From: Arthrobacter sp. C2
GTDB taxonomy: Bacteria; Actinomycetota; Actinomycetes; Actinomycetales; Micrococcaceae
Assembly (NCBI GenBank): GCA_024207135.1
Contig: CP042428.1
Span: forward strand, 3,844,001-3,908,000
DNA: 64,000 nucleotides
Direction of reading: 5' to 3'
Shown here in pieces: positions 1-8,599 of the stretch (its first letter is position 1; every line of letters begins with the position of its first letter). The position numbers and the translations under genes are program-made. The notes beneath the pieces are model-generated. The model made no database searches. It was given only the letters and a program-made list of their open reading frames with translations, and was not told where the DNA came from.

Positions 1-2651
1 TCCGGGACCCGCTTGCCGGTCATGGTCCAGGCGGTGCCGCCGATCAGCGCGCCCTCCTCGGAATTCAGCAGTTCCTCCACCGCGTCGTCGGTGGTGCCGG
101 CCCACGGGACCTCGGTCTTGTCCCCGGCCTTCAGCTTCTTGGCGACCTGCTCGGGGTGCACCCCGGCGCCGGTGATGGCCTTGGTGAGCACGTTGTCGAT
201 GACCGCGTGGGACTGGGCCACGACCCCGACCTTCCAACCCTGTTTCACCAGGGCGGCAATGACGTGGGAGGCCACGAAGGTCTTGCCCGTCCCGGGAGGT
301 CCCTGGACCGCGAGGTAGGAATGGTCCAGGTCGTTCAGGGCCTCGACGATGGCGCCGACGACGTTGCGTTGCCCGTTGGCCAGCGCAGGGGCCGGCGGGG
401 CGGAAAGGGTCTTGAAGCGCGGGGGGGACTTGCGCAGGATGTCGATGCCCGGGTGCCTGGGCATCGAGGGCAGGGCGCCGCCCACGGTGCGCGCGAGCTC
501 CGCCAGGGCCTCGCGCAGCGAGGCGGTGTTGATGGGCTGGTCGGGGGTCAGCGCCACCGGCAGCGTCCCGAAGGGGGCCACCTTCTTGCTTGACTTCTCC
601 GCAACGACGAAGCGGTCCTCGTTTTCCCGCACCACGGCATTGAACAGCCCGGCCCGCTGCGCGTTGCTGGGTTCCAGTTCCGGCGGCAGGGGAGCGGAAT
701 ACATGGCAAACCAGGAGCTGCCGACCTTGAAGTCCGAGCCCTCGGCCATGGTGCCGGTCAGCTCGGTGACGCGGGTTTCCACCTGGGCGCGGGCGGTGGC
801 CTTGTGCCAGTCCTCAACCACCTGGGCGTCATCGACCAGGAACACGTTGCGGGTGTCGGCCCACGCGTCGAAGGGTTGGTCGAGGCGGTCGAAATGCTCC
901 CACCAGAATTGCTTGGCCTCGCGGCGGTGGTAGCCGGTGGCGGCGGCGACCATGGCGATGGCCCGCTCGTCGTTGCTCAGGGCGCGGTCCGCGGGCAGGG
1001 ATTCGAGGTATTCGCGCAGCGCGATTTCCTCCGCGCTGGGCTCGACGTCATCGACGCCGGGCAGGGCCGCCTCGTCCACCCATTGCGTGTGCGGTTGGTG
1101 CGGGACCAGGCCGAGCAGCCAGTCGCGCAGCCGCAGCGTGGAGAGGCAGTCGTATTCGTTGTAGTCGCGGATGGATTCCAGGATCCGTGCGGCGGCTGCC
1201 TCATCAACCTCGAGCTGCTCGCAGTACTTGGCGTAGGCGACCACGGAGGCTCCGGCGTCCTTGACGTCCCCGCCGCGCAGGTGCTCGCCCATGTACAGCG
1301 GCTCGAGCTTCTTGATGGAGTAGGAGCGTTCGGAGATCAGCAGGGAGTGGCGGACCGTGTCGTAGAGGTCCACCAGCAGTCCCTCGCGCAGCCACGCATC
1401 GATGGTGTCCTCGGCAACCACGTGGCGCAGCGAGAGGTTCCGCAGTGCGCTCTTCTCGTAGGGCGCGTAGTGGTAGATCTTCATCTTCGGGAAGATCGCG
1501 CGCCGGGCCTCGACGTAGGCGACGAAGTCGGTGAAGGCCTTGCGCTCGCCGGCCCGCGAGTGGGCCCAGAAGGGCTTGAAGACCGGTTCGGCGGTGTCGA
1601 TCTCGATGACGCCGAAGAGGTATTCCAGTCCCCAGGATTCGTCGAAGGGGTCCTGCCAGAGCGGGTCGCCCTCGAAGTCGAAGAAGATGTCCCCGGGATC
1701 GGCTTCCGGGAGCCGGGAAATGGTTTGGTTGGCGTTGATCTTGTAGGCGACCCCGCCGATGGTTCCGTCGGTGGCGCCGAGCCCGACCTGCATGCGGGCT
1801 TGTTCGGCGAGCTTGTGGTGCGGATCCCGGGCCTTGGTGTTGGAGGCGGCGAGCTCGTCGATGGTGGTGATGCCCGCCTCGAGGAGCTTCTTGCGCCGGG
1901 TGGAGCTCATGCCGGCGACCAGCAGCAGGTCGCGGTGGGCCGCGACCTGGGCGGCGCAGTAGTCGCAGCGGCCGCAGGCCCCGATGCCGTCCTGGCCCCA
2001 GGCGACCGGGTCGTCTCCGGCGCGGTGGGCGGCGGTGAGGGCCTTGAAGCGGGCGCGGCGGTCCCTGAACACCGGCAGCAGTTCGTGCATCTGGTGCACC
2101 GAGTGGGTCTTGTCCCCGAGCACCAGGGTGGTCTGCCCGGCCACCGGGATCCCGGCGCCGATGAGCTGGTCGCCGTAGGCGGCCAGCTGCAGCAGGGCGG
2201 TGACGCGGGCGTGGCGGGCCAGCTTGGTGTCCCACACCGCGTAGGAGCCGTCGGCCTCGCGGATGAGGAAGTCGGCAAAGCCCACGAATTCCCCGTCGAA
2301 GAAGGTTGCCTGGAAGACCACGTCGGCACCGTTGAGCAGCGCCTGGTGGGTTTCCTCGTGGGCGGCCACCAGGGAGGCGCGGTCCCCGCGGACCCCGGCG
2401 GCGAGCATCTTGACGCCCCGACCGGTGGCGGGGTCGTGGTCGCCGAATTGCGCGCGCAGTTCCTCGAGCACCTTGTGTTCGTGGGCATCACCGAGCACCG
2501 CGGTGCGTTCGAGCATTTCGTCGGGGCCGAAGTCGGCCTTGGCGCTGCGTCCCAGGCGTTCGTCGAGCTTGCTCAGGGAAGCGAACTCGCAGCCGGCCGC
2601 CACCACGAGGTCGGATGCGGAATAGATCAAGTCCTGATCGAGGAAAAACAC
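1..2651 (-). CDS. TM0106-family RecB-like nuclease fused to SF1 helicase (partial)
   Basis: A large nucleic-acid-processing enzyme read leftwards from a GTG start with GGAG about ten bases upstream. At least 883 residues lie in the window; the C-terminus is beyond base 1. Around residues 115-150 is a RecB-type PD-(D/E)XK core (GFADFL, VWDTK, QLAAY). A CGRCDYC cluster follows near residue 224, and FFDFEGDP near residue 320 marks the RNase H-like domain typical of the TM0106 family. GPPGTGKT near residue 784 opens a UvrD/Upf1-like ATPase, of which only the first part is seen. This nuclease-plus-helicase layout is known in the family. The biological role (repair, RNA processing or defence) is not established and nothing nearby settles it. 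Confidence 0.85.
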   Translation of the reverse strand, partial: MFFLDQDLIYSASDLVVAAGCEFASLSKLDERLGRSAKADFGPDEMLERTAVLGDAHEHKVLEELRAQFGDHDPATGRGVKMLAAGVRGDRASLVAAHEETHQALLNGADVVFQATFFDGEFVGFADFLIREADGSYAVWDTKLARHARVTALLQLAAYGDQLIGAGIPVAGQTTLVLGDKTHSVHQMHELLPVFRDRRARFKALTAAHRAGDDPVAWGQDGIGACGRCDYCAAQVAAHRDLLLVAGMSSTRRKKLLEAGITTIDELAASNTKARDPHHKLAEQARMQVGLGATDGTIGGVAYKINANQTISRLPEADPGDIFFDFEGDPLWQDPFDESWGLEYLFGVIEIDTAEPVFKPFWAHSRAGERKAFTDFVAYVEARRAIFPKMKIYHYAPYEKSALRNLSLRHVVAEDTIDAWLREGLLVDLYDTVRHSLLISERSYSIKKLEPLYMGEHLRGGDVKDAGASVVAYAKYCEQLEVDEAAAARILESIRDYNEYDCLSTLRLRDWLLGLVPHQPHTQWVDEAALPGVDDVEPSAEEIALREYLESLPADRALSNDERAIAMVAAATGYHRREAKQFWWEHFDRLDQPFDAWADTRNVFLVDDAQVVEDWHKATARAQVETRVTELTGTMAEGSDFKVGSSWFAMYSAPLPPELEPSNAQRAGLFNAVVRENEDRFVVAEKSSKKVAPFGTLPVALTPDQPINTASLREALAELARTVGGALPSMPRHPGIDILRKSPPRFKTLSAPPAPALANGQRNVVGAIVEALNDLDHSYLAVQGPPGTGKTFVASHVIAALVKQGWKVGVVAQSHAVIDNVLTKAITGAGVHPEQVAKKLKAGDKTEVPWAGTTDDAVEELLNSEEGALIGGTAWTMTGKRVP

Positions 2652-2804
2652 GGGGACGGTGCTCCTTTGGCGAAGTGTCGTAGCTTCGAAGCTAGCACTG
2701 AGGCGCCGACATATTGGATTCCAGTGACGGTTCCAGGTACTGGTGCAGCGAGGCGGAAAGCCCCGGCATGCGGTGCACGCCGGGACTTTCCACCTGGGCA
2801 CAGG

Positions 2805-4295
2805 TCAGCGGACGGGCTGGGCAGAACGCAGCTTTTGGGCGACCTCGATTGCGTCCCCGCTGGGGGCGTCGGATTTCTTGTCAGGCTGGGCAACAAAGAG
2901 GTACAGGGCGCCGGATCCGGCAACGACAGCCAGTCCGATCAGCACAATCCAGTCGGCGACAAAGTCACCGGTGGCCCCGGGCCTGGCCAGCAGCACCATG
3001 GCAAAGACACCGTAGACCAGGGCAAGAACATTGATCACGAGACCTGCTGCTCCCAGGCTGAAGGGCCCGGCTGGCTTCCAGCCCTTGAGGCGTTGGCGCA
3101 GCGCGGCCAGGACCACGGCCTGGAAGGAGACGTAGATACCGAGGATGGCGAAGCTCGTTACCTGGGTCAGCAGGGACTCGGGACCGAAGTAGATCATGAC
3201 GCAGATCAGCAACGGGATGGAGCAGGCCACGATAAGTGCGTTGGTGGGCACCTTGGTGGTTGGCGAGACCCGCGCCAGCCATCGGTGGCCGGGAACCATG
3301 CCGTCTCGGGCGAACGAATACATCAGCCGTGAAGCGGCCGCCTGCAGGGAGAGCACGCAAGACAAGAACGCGGTCAGTGCGACGAGCAGGAAAATCTTTG
3401 CTCCCACCGGGCCGAGGGAAGACTCCAGGATGGCCGGGATGGGATCGGTGTCCTCGCCGTTGACGATCGACTGCAGGTCCGGGGCTGCTAGCACGTAGCC
3501 GCCGAAGGAGAGCAGGGCGGAGATGCCGCCGACCAGGATGGTCATCATCATGGCGGTGGGAATGCGGCGTGCCGGGTTGCTGACTTCCTCGGCCACGTCG
3601 CCGCAGGCTTCGAAGCCGTAGAAGAGGAACAGCCCGGCCAAGGCCGCGCCCATGAAAGCCGCAGAGTAGCTGCCGCTGCCCTCTACCCCCATCGAATCAA
3701 TGAAGATGCTGAAGGGCTGCTTGCGGGCGAAGATGAGCAGGTAGAGTCCCACGGCGATCACGCCGATGAGTTCGGCCGCCAGGCCGATGCGGGCCACCCG
3801 GGCCAGGGTTTTGGTGCCGGTGAAGTTGAGTACCAGGGCGATCAGGAGCAGCGCGACGGAGAACGCCAGTGTGGTTCCTCGGTTCAATTCCGCCCCGAAG
3901 GTGCTGGCCACGAATCCTGAGCCGAACTGGGCAACTGCGGTGATGGTGACGACCATCGCCCAGATGTAGATCCAGGCGGCCATCCAGGCGTAGCGCCGTC
4001 CCCATAGACGCCGGGTCCAGGGGTAGATGCCGCCATGGATCGGGTACTGGGAGACGACCTCGCCGAAGACCAAGGACACCAGGAACTGGCCGCCGGCCAC
4101 GACGAGGATCCAAAATACCGAGGGCGGACCTCCAGTGGAAAGGGCTAGGGCGAATAGTGAGTAGACCCCGACCAAGGGGGAGAGATAGGTGAAGCCGAGG
4201 GCGAAGTTCGCCCAGAGGGACATCGAGCGATCAAAGGATTGCTCGTATCCCAGGACGGCGAGGTGGTTGCCGTCTTCGATATTTTGGCTGCTCAT
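2805..4295 (-). CDS. APC-superfamily amino acid / amine permease
   Basis: A 496-residue polytopic inner-membrane protein with about twelve hydrophobic segments. The sequence FYGFEACGDVAEE in the middle, followed by NPARRIPTA, is characteristic of the amino acid/choline/GABA branch of the APC superfamily, so it should import an amino acid or small amine by cation symport. The ATG giving MSSQNIEDGN was chosen because the N-terminal extension in the longer frame is low-complexity and poorly typical. It follows the cache-like protein and GntR regulator on the same strand (117 bases after the former), so the three may form one transcription unit. The exact substrate cannot be read from the sequence. 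Confidence 0.88.
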   Translation of the reverse strand: MSSQNIEDGNHLAVLGYEQSFDRSMSLWANFALGFTYLSPLVGVYSLFALALSTGGPPSVFWILVVAGGQFLVSLVFGEVVSQYPIHGGIYPWTRRLWGRRYAWMAAWIYIWAMVVTITAVAQFGSGFVASTFGAELNRGTTLAFSVALLLIALVLNFTGTKTLARVARIGLAAELIGVIAVGLYLLIFARKQPFSIFIDSMGVEGSGSYSAAFMGAALAGLFLFYGFEACGDVAEEVSNPARRIPTAMMMTILVGGISALLSFGGYVLAAPDLQSIVNGEDTDPIPAILESSLGPVGAKIFLLVALTAFLSCVLSLQAAASRLMYSFARDGMVPGHRWLARVSPTTKVPTNALIVACSIPLLICVMIYFGPESLLTQVTSFAILGIYVSFQAVVLAALRQRLKGWKPAGPFSLGAAGLVINVLALVYGVFAMVLLARPGATGDFVADWIVLIGLAVVAGSGALYLFVAQPDKKSDAPSGDAIEVAQKLRSAQPVR

Positions 4296-4406
4296 GGCGT
4301 GTGGGACCTTTGGTGGCTGCGAGTGGGATATGGCGGTGGACCATGGCCTGCGTAGCACCGGGAGCCCGCCTCGTGACCGTCGTCACAAGAGTTAGGCTAC
4401 ACGCTT

Positions 4407-4426
4407 ATCATCCTAAATAGAATGAT
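4407..4426. promoter_or_regulatory. imperfect 20-bp palindrome between cache-like gene and permease gene
   Basis: Half-sites ATCATCCTAA and TAGAATGAT flank a central axis; 8 of 10 positions are complementary. The site overlaps the stop codon of the cache-like gene and lies about 110 bases before the permease start in an A+T-rich patch. It could bind the adjacent GntR regulator or take part in termination. This is inference only. Confidence 0.3.
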
Positions 4427-5123
4427 TATTTTCTCCGGTGGCCACCACCAGTGTGGTTCCCGGGACTGGGCATCCCGAAAACTCCTTCAGGCTTGAACCC
4501 AGGTCCCAGTCGTCGGCGGTCGAGACGATGATGCGCCCTCCGGCGGTGGCAAGCGCCGCGGGTCCGTCAATGGCGCGCAGTAGCCGCAGGATTTGGGGCT
4601 CGATCTTCCGTACCAGGATGTCCAAGCCCACGATGCCAGCTCCCCGGGCGCCCACCGGGGTGGTCAGGGTGAGCATGTAGTCGCAGGTGCACAGGTGGTC
4701 TACATAGGGTCCGGTAATGTGTCGGGCACCCGTGGATTCGGGGACCGAATACCATTCCAGCGAACTGAAGTCCCGCAAATAGTCTGCGTATTCCCTGGCG
4801 GCAAGGTCCAGTCGGGTGACCTCGGTGGTGGTGCCGGACAGCGGGTTCTCGGCCAGCGGGCCGAGCCACCAGGCAAAGTGCATGGCCTTCGCGCCTCCGA
4901 CCCCGGGGGTGGGCGAGGAGCCGGGACCGCCGATGTATCCGGCCCCTGCCACCGTGGCCCCTTCGACCATGAGCCTGGGCTGCACGAAACCAAGAACGAG
5001 GGCGTCGAGATCCGCACCGCGTTCCATTCCGCCCTCGACCTGGGTGCGCAACGCGTCAAGCATGGAAAAATGTTCGTTGAAAAGTGCGCCGATGCGCTCA
5101 GCGGTTTCCTGGGTCGTGGTCAT
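4413..5123 (-). CDS. soluble cache-like sensory domain protein (paralogue of 54692-55423)
   Basis: A 236-residue protein without signal peptide or membrane segment, hence probably cytoplasmic. It looks like a stand-alone cache (PAS-like ligand-binding) domain: HFAWWLGP, EWYSVP, GPYVDHLCTCDYMLTLTTPV, then IVGLDILV. The same order of motifs occurs in the protein at 54692-55423. The start at 5123 was chosen because its ATG overlaps the stop of the upstream GntR gene by four bases, a translational-coupling arrangement also seen in the second copy. It may sense the amine or amino acid moved by the neighbouring APC permease and work with the regulator. It has no kinase, methyl-accepting or output domain, so signal transfer by protein contact is a guess. 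Confidence 0.72.
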   Translation of the reverse strand: MTTTQETAERIGALFNEHFSMLDALRTQVEGGMERGADLDALVLGFVQPRLMVEGATVAGAGYIGGPGSSPTPGVGGAKAMHFAWWLGPLAENPLSGTTTEVTRLDLAAREYADYLRDFSSLEWYSVPESTGARHITGPYVDHLCTCDYMLTLTTPVGARGAGIVGLDILVRKIEPQILRLLRAIDGPAALATAGGRIIVSTADDWDLGSSLKEFSGCPVPGTTLVVATGENNHSI

Positions 5124-5872
5124 GCCGCGCGCTCCAATCGTTCCTTGGTCTTCAGCAGCCATGTGGTCAGCGTCTTGAGCAGCCGGCGCACGGTGCTGCG
5201 CGCCAGGTCTATGTCCCCGGCGGAAATGGCCGCGACGATGGTTTCGTTGCAGCCGTAAACCTCATGGCGGATGGCCTGCTCGCCAAGCCCCAGCCACAGC
5301 AGCTGGCCGAACTCGGCCTGGAAACGGATCTGCTCCCGCACCAAGCGCGGAGATTGGGAGATCACCGCAAGTTCCAGCAGGAATCCGCCCTGGTTCCGTG
5401 CGGCGGTACGTGCGGTGGTGAAATCGGCATCCGCTAGCCAATGGGCGAGCCGGGTGGCTTCCTCGCCGGAAGCCAGTTCGGCGGCGCGTTCGGCCGCCCC
5501 GGCACACAGCGTGGCCTCGTAGGTGCCGACATCGGCCAGCTCGATTCGCGAAATGCCGCGCAGCCGCGCCGTGAGCACCTGGGTGGGGGTGTCGCTCGAG
5601 GCCAGGACGAAGGAGCCCCCGTCGCGTCCGCGTCGAGTTTCCACCAGCCCTGCCCTCCGGATCTCGCTCAGCGCCTCGCGCGCGGTGACCAGGGCAACGC
5701 CAAAGCGCTGGGCCAGCTCAGCCTCGGTCGGAAGTCGCTCGCCGGGGGAAATGACGCCCAGCAAGATGGCGTCGGTAAGGCGCCGGGCCACCTGCAGGGA
5801 CCGGGTAGCCCCGTCCAGCGGCGTAAACACGGCGCTGCGGGGCCCTCGCGGAGTGGAGGGACTTTGGGTCAT
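5120..5872 (-). CDS. GntR-family regulator, FadR/FCD-like
   Basis: A 250-residue transcription factor with an N-terminal winged helix (ERLPTEAELAQRFGV, then TAREALSEIRRAGLVETRRG) and an all-helical C-terminal domain resembling FCD. In FCD proteins a D-x-x-F-H stretch supplies metal ligands; here the corresponding stretch reads GGFLLELAVISQS, so the His appears replaced by Leu. The start MTQSPSTPRG is used; the longer frame adds an Arg/Pro-rich tail that looks like read-through. It overlaps the cache-like gene by four bases and probably controls that gene and the downstream permease. Confidence 0.85.
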   Translation of the reverse strand: MTQSPSTPRGPRSAVFTPLDGATRSLQVARRLTDAILLGVISPGERLPTEAELAQRFGVALVTAREALSEIRRAGLVETRRGRDGGSFVLASSDTPTQVLTARLRGISRIELADVGTYEATLCAGAAERAAELASGEEATRLAHWLADADFTTARTAARNQGGFLLELAVISQSPRLVREQIRFQAEFGQLLWLGLGEQAIRHEVYGCNETIVAAISAGDIDLARSTVRRLLKTLTTWLLKTKERLERAA

Positions 5873-5921
5873 GGCTGCAACTCTATCCGCAGCGCAACGG
5901 GCATGCCCCGGGACGCGGTGT

Positions 5922-6590
5922 TCAGTCCTTGGCCAGTTGCGTTCGGATGAATTCGGCCGTGGCTTCGGCGAGCCCGGCGCCATCTTCGGAAACGGTGCGG
6001 CCGGAGCGGGCCACCTTGAAGGAGTGGTCGCCGCCTTCGAACCAGAGAAGTTCGCTGTCCCGGTTGAGGTTGGAGAAAACGCGGGTCATGATGTCCCGGT
6101 TCGCGAACGGGTCGCGGGTGCCTTCGAGGAAGAGCATCGGCACCGCCAACGCGTAGAGGTGCTCGTCGCGCAGCTTGTCTTCCTTTTTAGGGGCATGCAG
6201 GGGGTATCCCAGGAAGACCAGGGACCGGGCGTCCATGCCTTCGGCGACGGCCAGGGACGCCATGCGGCCGCCAAAGGACTTGCCGGCGGCAAACACCGGA
6301 AGGTCCCCCGACAGGTTCGAGCCGACCCACGAACGCACCTGCTTCCACACCGTGACAGCAACGGGTGCACGGTCGGGGAATTTCCTGCCCGCGTCCATGT
6401 ACGGGAAGTTGAACCGCAGCACCGAGATGCCCTGGTTGGCCATCGCCCGGGCGTAGCCGGAGAGGAAATCGTGGTCCTTGCCGGCGCCGGAGCCGTGGGC
6501 GAGGACCAGGAAGACACGGGGGTTCTCGGCCTCGTCAAGCAACGCGGTGAGGGTTTCGTCGCCCCACGGGATGGTCAGTTCCTGGCTCAT
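5922..6590 (-). CDS. alpha/beta hydrolase (dienelactone hydrolase / KANL3-Tex30-like)
   Basis: A 222-residue cytoplasmic alpha/beta-hydrolase. The oxyanion strand is LVLAHGSGAG, the nucleophile elbow is GKSFGGR, the acid is probably the Asp of EGTRDPF, and the catalytic His is in GGDHSF. This short type without a lid resembles KANL3/Tex30-like hydrolases common in bacteria; substrate unknown. The ATG at 6590 removes a basic N-terminal tail that belongs to the intergenic region. It lies 49 bases upstream of the GntR gene on the same strand, but a functional link is not evident. Confidence 0.8.
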   Translation of the reverse strand: MSQELTIPWGDETLTALLDEAENPRVFLVLAHGSGAGKDHDFLSGYARAMANQGISVLRFNFPYMDAGRKFPDRAPVAVTVWKQVRSWVGSNLSGDLPVFAAGKSFGGRMASLAVAEGMDARSLVFLGYPLHAPKKEDKLRDEHLYALAVPMLFLEGTRDPFANRDIMTRVFSNLNRDSELLWFEGGDHSFKVARSGRTVSEDGAGLAEATAEFIRTQLAKD

Positions 6591-6806
6591 GCCTTCCAGC
6601 CTAGCGTTCGTGCCTGCGGTTGGATCGAACCGATCGCCCTGCCCGGCGGGCGATCCGGCGGGCACCCCCAAGCTAGATGGCCAAGTGGGACAACGGGATC
6701 CTGCTGGTGCAGGTCCCCGAACCCGGCCTGCCCCTTGCCGTTCCCGGCCGCCGCTCACCGCCTGGCCCCGCCCACGTGGGCGAAGCGGTGCTTGAAGCCG
6801 AGGAGA

Positions 6807-8594
6807 TCAGTGCAGCGGGTAGCTGGTGTCCTTTATGTTCGCCTCGACGCGGGTGTAGGCATCGCGCGCCACCGCCTTCCAGAAGCGCAAGGCGGTTCCC
6901 GGGTCATCGGCCTCCAGCCTGGCGATCGACGCGGCCGAAAGCACCTTCAGGTGCAGCCTGCCCACCGCGGTGACCCGGGTGGTCTGCTCGCCCTCGCCGC
7001 CCAGGGCGATCTCGCCGAAGGTCATGCCGGCCGAGAGCCTGGCGTGCCGCACCGGCTTGCCGTTCTGCAGGGTCGAGGTGACCACCTTGCCGCTGAGGAT
7101 GAAGTACACGCCGCCGAATTCCTGGCCGGGCCGGCGAATAATGCGTCCGTCCTCGATCCGGCTTTCCTCCATCAGGGACTCGAGCAGGTCGATGTCCGCG
7201 GAATCCAGCGGGTCCAGCGCCGCGAAGTCGCGGACCGCGACCTCGCTGGGCACCAGGTCCTCGCTGCCGTGGCGCTGCAGCAGCATGGTCTCGGCCCACT
7301 CCACCGCGTCGTTGCGGCTGGGGAAGCAGCGCAGGGACGCCAGCGGTTCGAAGGCCTTTTCCTGCACCAGTGCCAGGGTGCGTCCCTCGGCCTCCAGCTC
7401 CCGGCCCAGCTGGTGGATCATCTGCACCGCGATCCTGTCGATCTCGTCGACCCGGCGCAGGTCCAGGATCACCAGCTCCACGGACGGCTCCAGCCCGCTG
7501 ACCTCGCGCACCATGGACTCGGTGCCGGCGAAGAGCAGGTCCCCGGCCAGTTCCACCACATGTGCGCGCTCGCCGTACTCGGCCAGCAGCCGGTTGGCCG
7601 CATCGCTGTACCGGGTGTAGGACGGTGCCTCGGTGATGTCGTAGTTCTCGCGGATCGTCGAGCGGCCCAGCCTCGCGGCGCGCACGAAATGCAGGCCCAT
7701 GTCGGCGCTGATGCGCTCGCTGGCCGCGACCCCGCGCACCGAGGAGCCGTGCGCATCCAGCGCCGGGGAGTAGATGGCCAGGCCGAGCTGGCCCGGCAGC
7801 ACCGCGATCAGTCCGCCGCCGACCCCGGATTTCGCCGGCAGCCCCACCGCCGAAATCCAGGCCCCGGCGTCGTCGTACATTCCGCAGGTGGTCATGACCG
7901 ACAGGGTGCGCTGGACCGCTTCCTTGCCCATGACCTGCACCCCGGTGGCCGGCTGGGTGCCGCCGTTGGCCAGGGTCGCGGCCATCAGGGCCAGGTCCCG
8001 GGTGTTGACCATGACCGAGCAGGCGCGGAAGTAGTCCTCGAGCACCGGGGTCGGGTCGGTCTCGATGATGTCGAAGGAGCGCAGGAGGTAGGCCAGGGCG
8101 CGGTTGCGGTGCCCGGTCAGCGCCTCGGAGGCGTAGATCGAATCGCTCAGTTCCAGTTGCCGCCCGGCGGCCGCCGAGAAGTGCTGCAGGATGCGGCCGA
8201 AGCGCGGGGCCTCGGTGTCCCGGATCAAGGAGATCGTCGCGATGGCCCCGGCGTTGATCATGGCGTTGGCCGGACGACCGGAGTCCCTGGCCAGCGAGAT
8301 CTCATTGAACGCATCCCCGCTGGGTTCCACGTCGATCTTCTCATCCACCGCGTCCAGCCCGATGTCGTCCAGTGCCAGCGCGTAGGAGAAGGGCTTGGAG
8401 ATGGATTGGATGGAGAATTCCAGCTCGGCGTCCCCGACCTGGTAGACGTGCCCGTCGACGGTGGCGATGGCGATGGCGAACTTCGTGTTGTCCGCATCCT
8501 TCATCGCCGGGATGCCCTGGTAGGGGGTGCCGGAGGAACGGCCAAGCAGGTCGGCGTGCAGGTCGGCGAGGTAGCTGTCGATGGGGGAGCGCAT
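6807..8594 (-). CDS. glsA: glutaminase with C-terminal STAS and cyclic-nucleotide-binding domains
   Basis: A 595-residue protein. Residues 1 to about 310 are a serine-type glutaminase converting L-glutamine to glutamate and ammonia (SIQSISKPFSYALAL holds the S-x-x-K pair; PSGDAFNE and GRPANAMINAGA are family motifs). A STAS domain follows (AGDLLFAGTESMV, LVILDLRRVDEID), then a cyclic-nucleotide-binding fold (GGVYFILSGKV, MTFGEIALGGEG). The usual bacterial enzyme is about 310 residues, so both extra domains are regulatory additions seen in some actinobacterial glutaminases. FGEIAL plus a missing canonical Arg near TTRVTAVG leaves cNMP binding uncertain. The start follows the upstream hydrolase stop by five bases, so the two are translationally close. 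Confidence 0.93.
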   Translation of the reverse strand: MRSPIDSYLADLHADLLGRSSGTPYQGIPAMKDADNTKFAIAIATVDGHVYQVGDAELEFSIQSISKPFSYALALDDIGLDAVDEKIDVEPSGDAFNEISLARDSGRPANAMINAGAIATISLIRDTEAPRFGRILQHFSAAAGRQLELSDSIYASEALTGHRNRALAYLLRSFDIIETDPTPVLEDYFRACSVMVNTRDLALMAATLANGGTQPATGVQVMGKEAVQRTLSVMTTCGMYDDAGAWISAVGLPAKSGVGGGLIAVLPGQLGLAIYSPALDAHGSSVRGVAASERISADMGLHFVRAARLGRSTIRENYDITEAPSYTRYSDAANRLLAEYGERAHVVELAGDLLFAGTESMVREVSGLEPSVELVILDLRRVDEIDRIAVQMIHQLGRELEAEGRTLALVQEKAFEPLASLRCFPSRNDAVEWAETMLLQRHGSEDLVPSEVAVRDFAALDPLDSADIDLLESLMEESRIEDGRIIRRPGQEFGGVYFILSGKVVTSTLQNGKPVRHARLSAGMTFGEIALGGEGEQTTRVTAVGRLHLKVLSAASIARLEADDPGTALRFWKAVARDAYTRVEANIKDTSYPLH

Positions 8595-8599
8595 GGCTC

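Noticed and set aside
804-3332. 842-residue plus-strand open frame
   Set aside because: Antisense to the nuclease-helicase, which has clear motifs; the Gly/Val/Asp-rich composition is typical of high-GC shadow frames.
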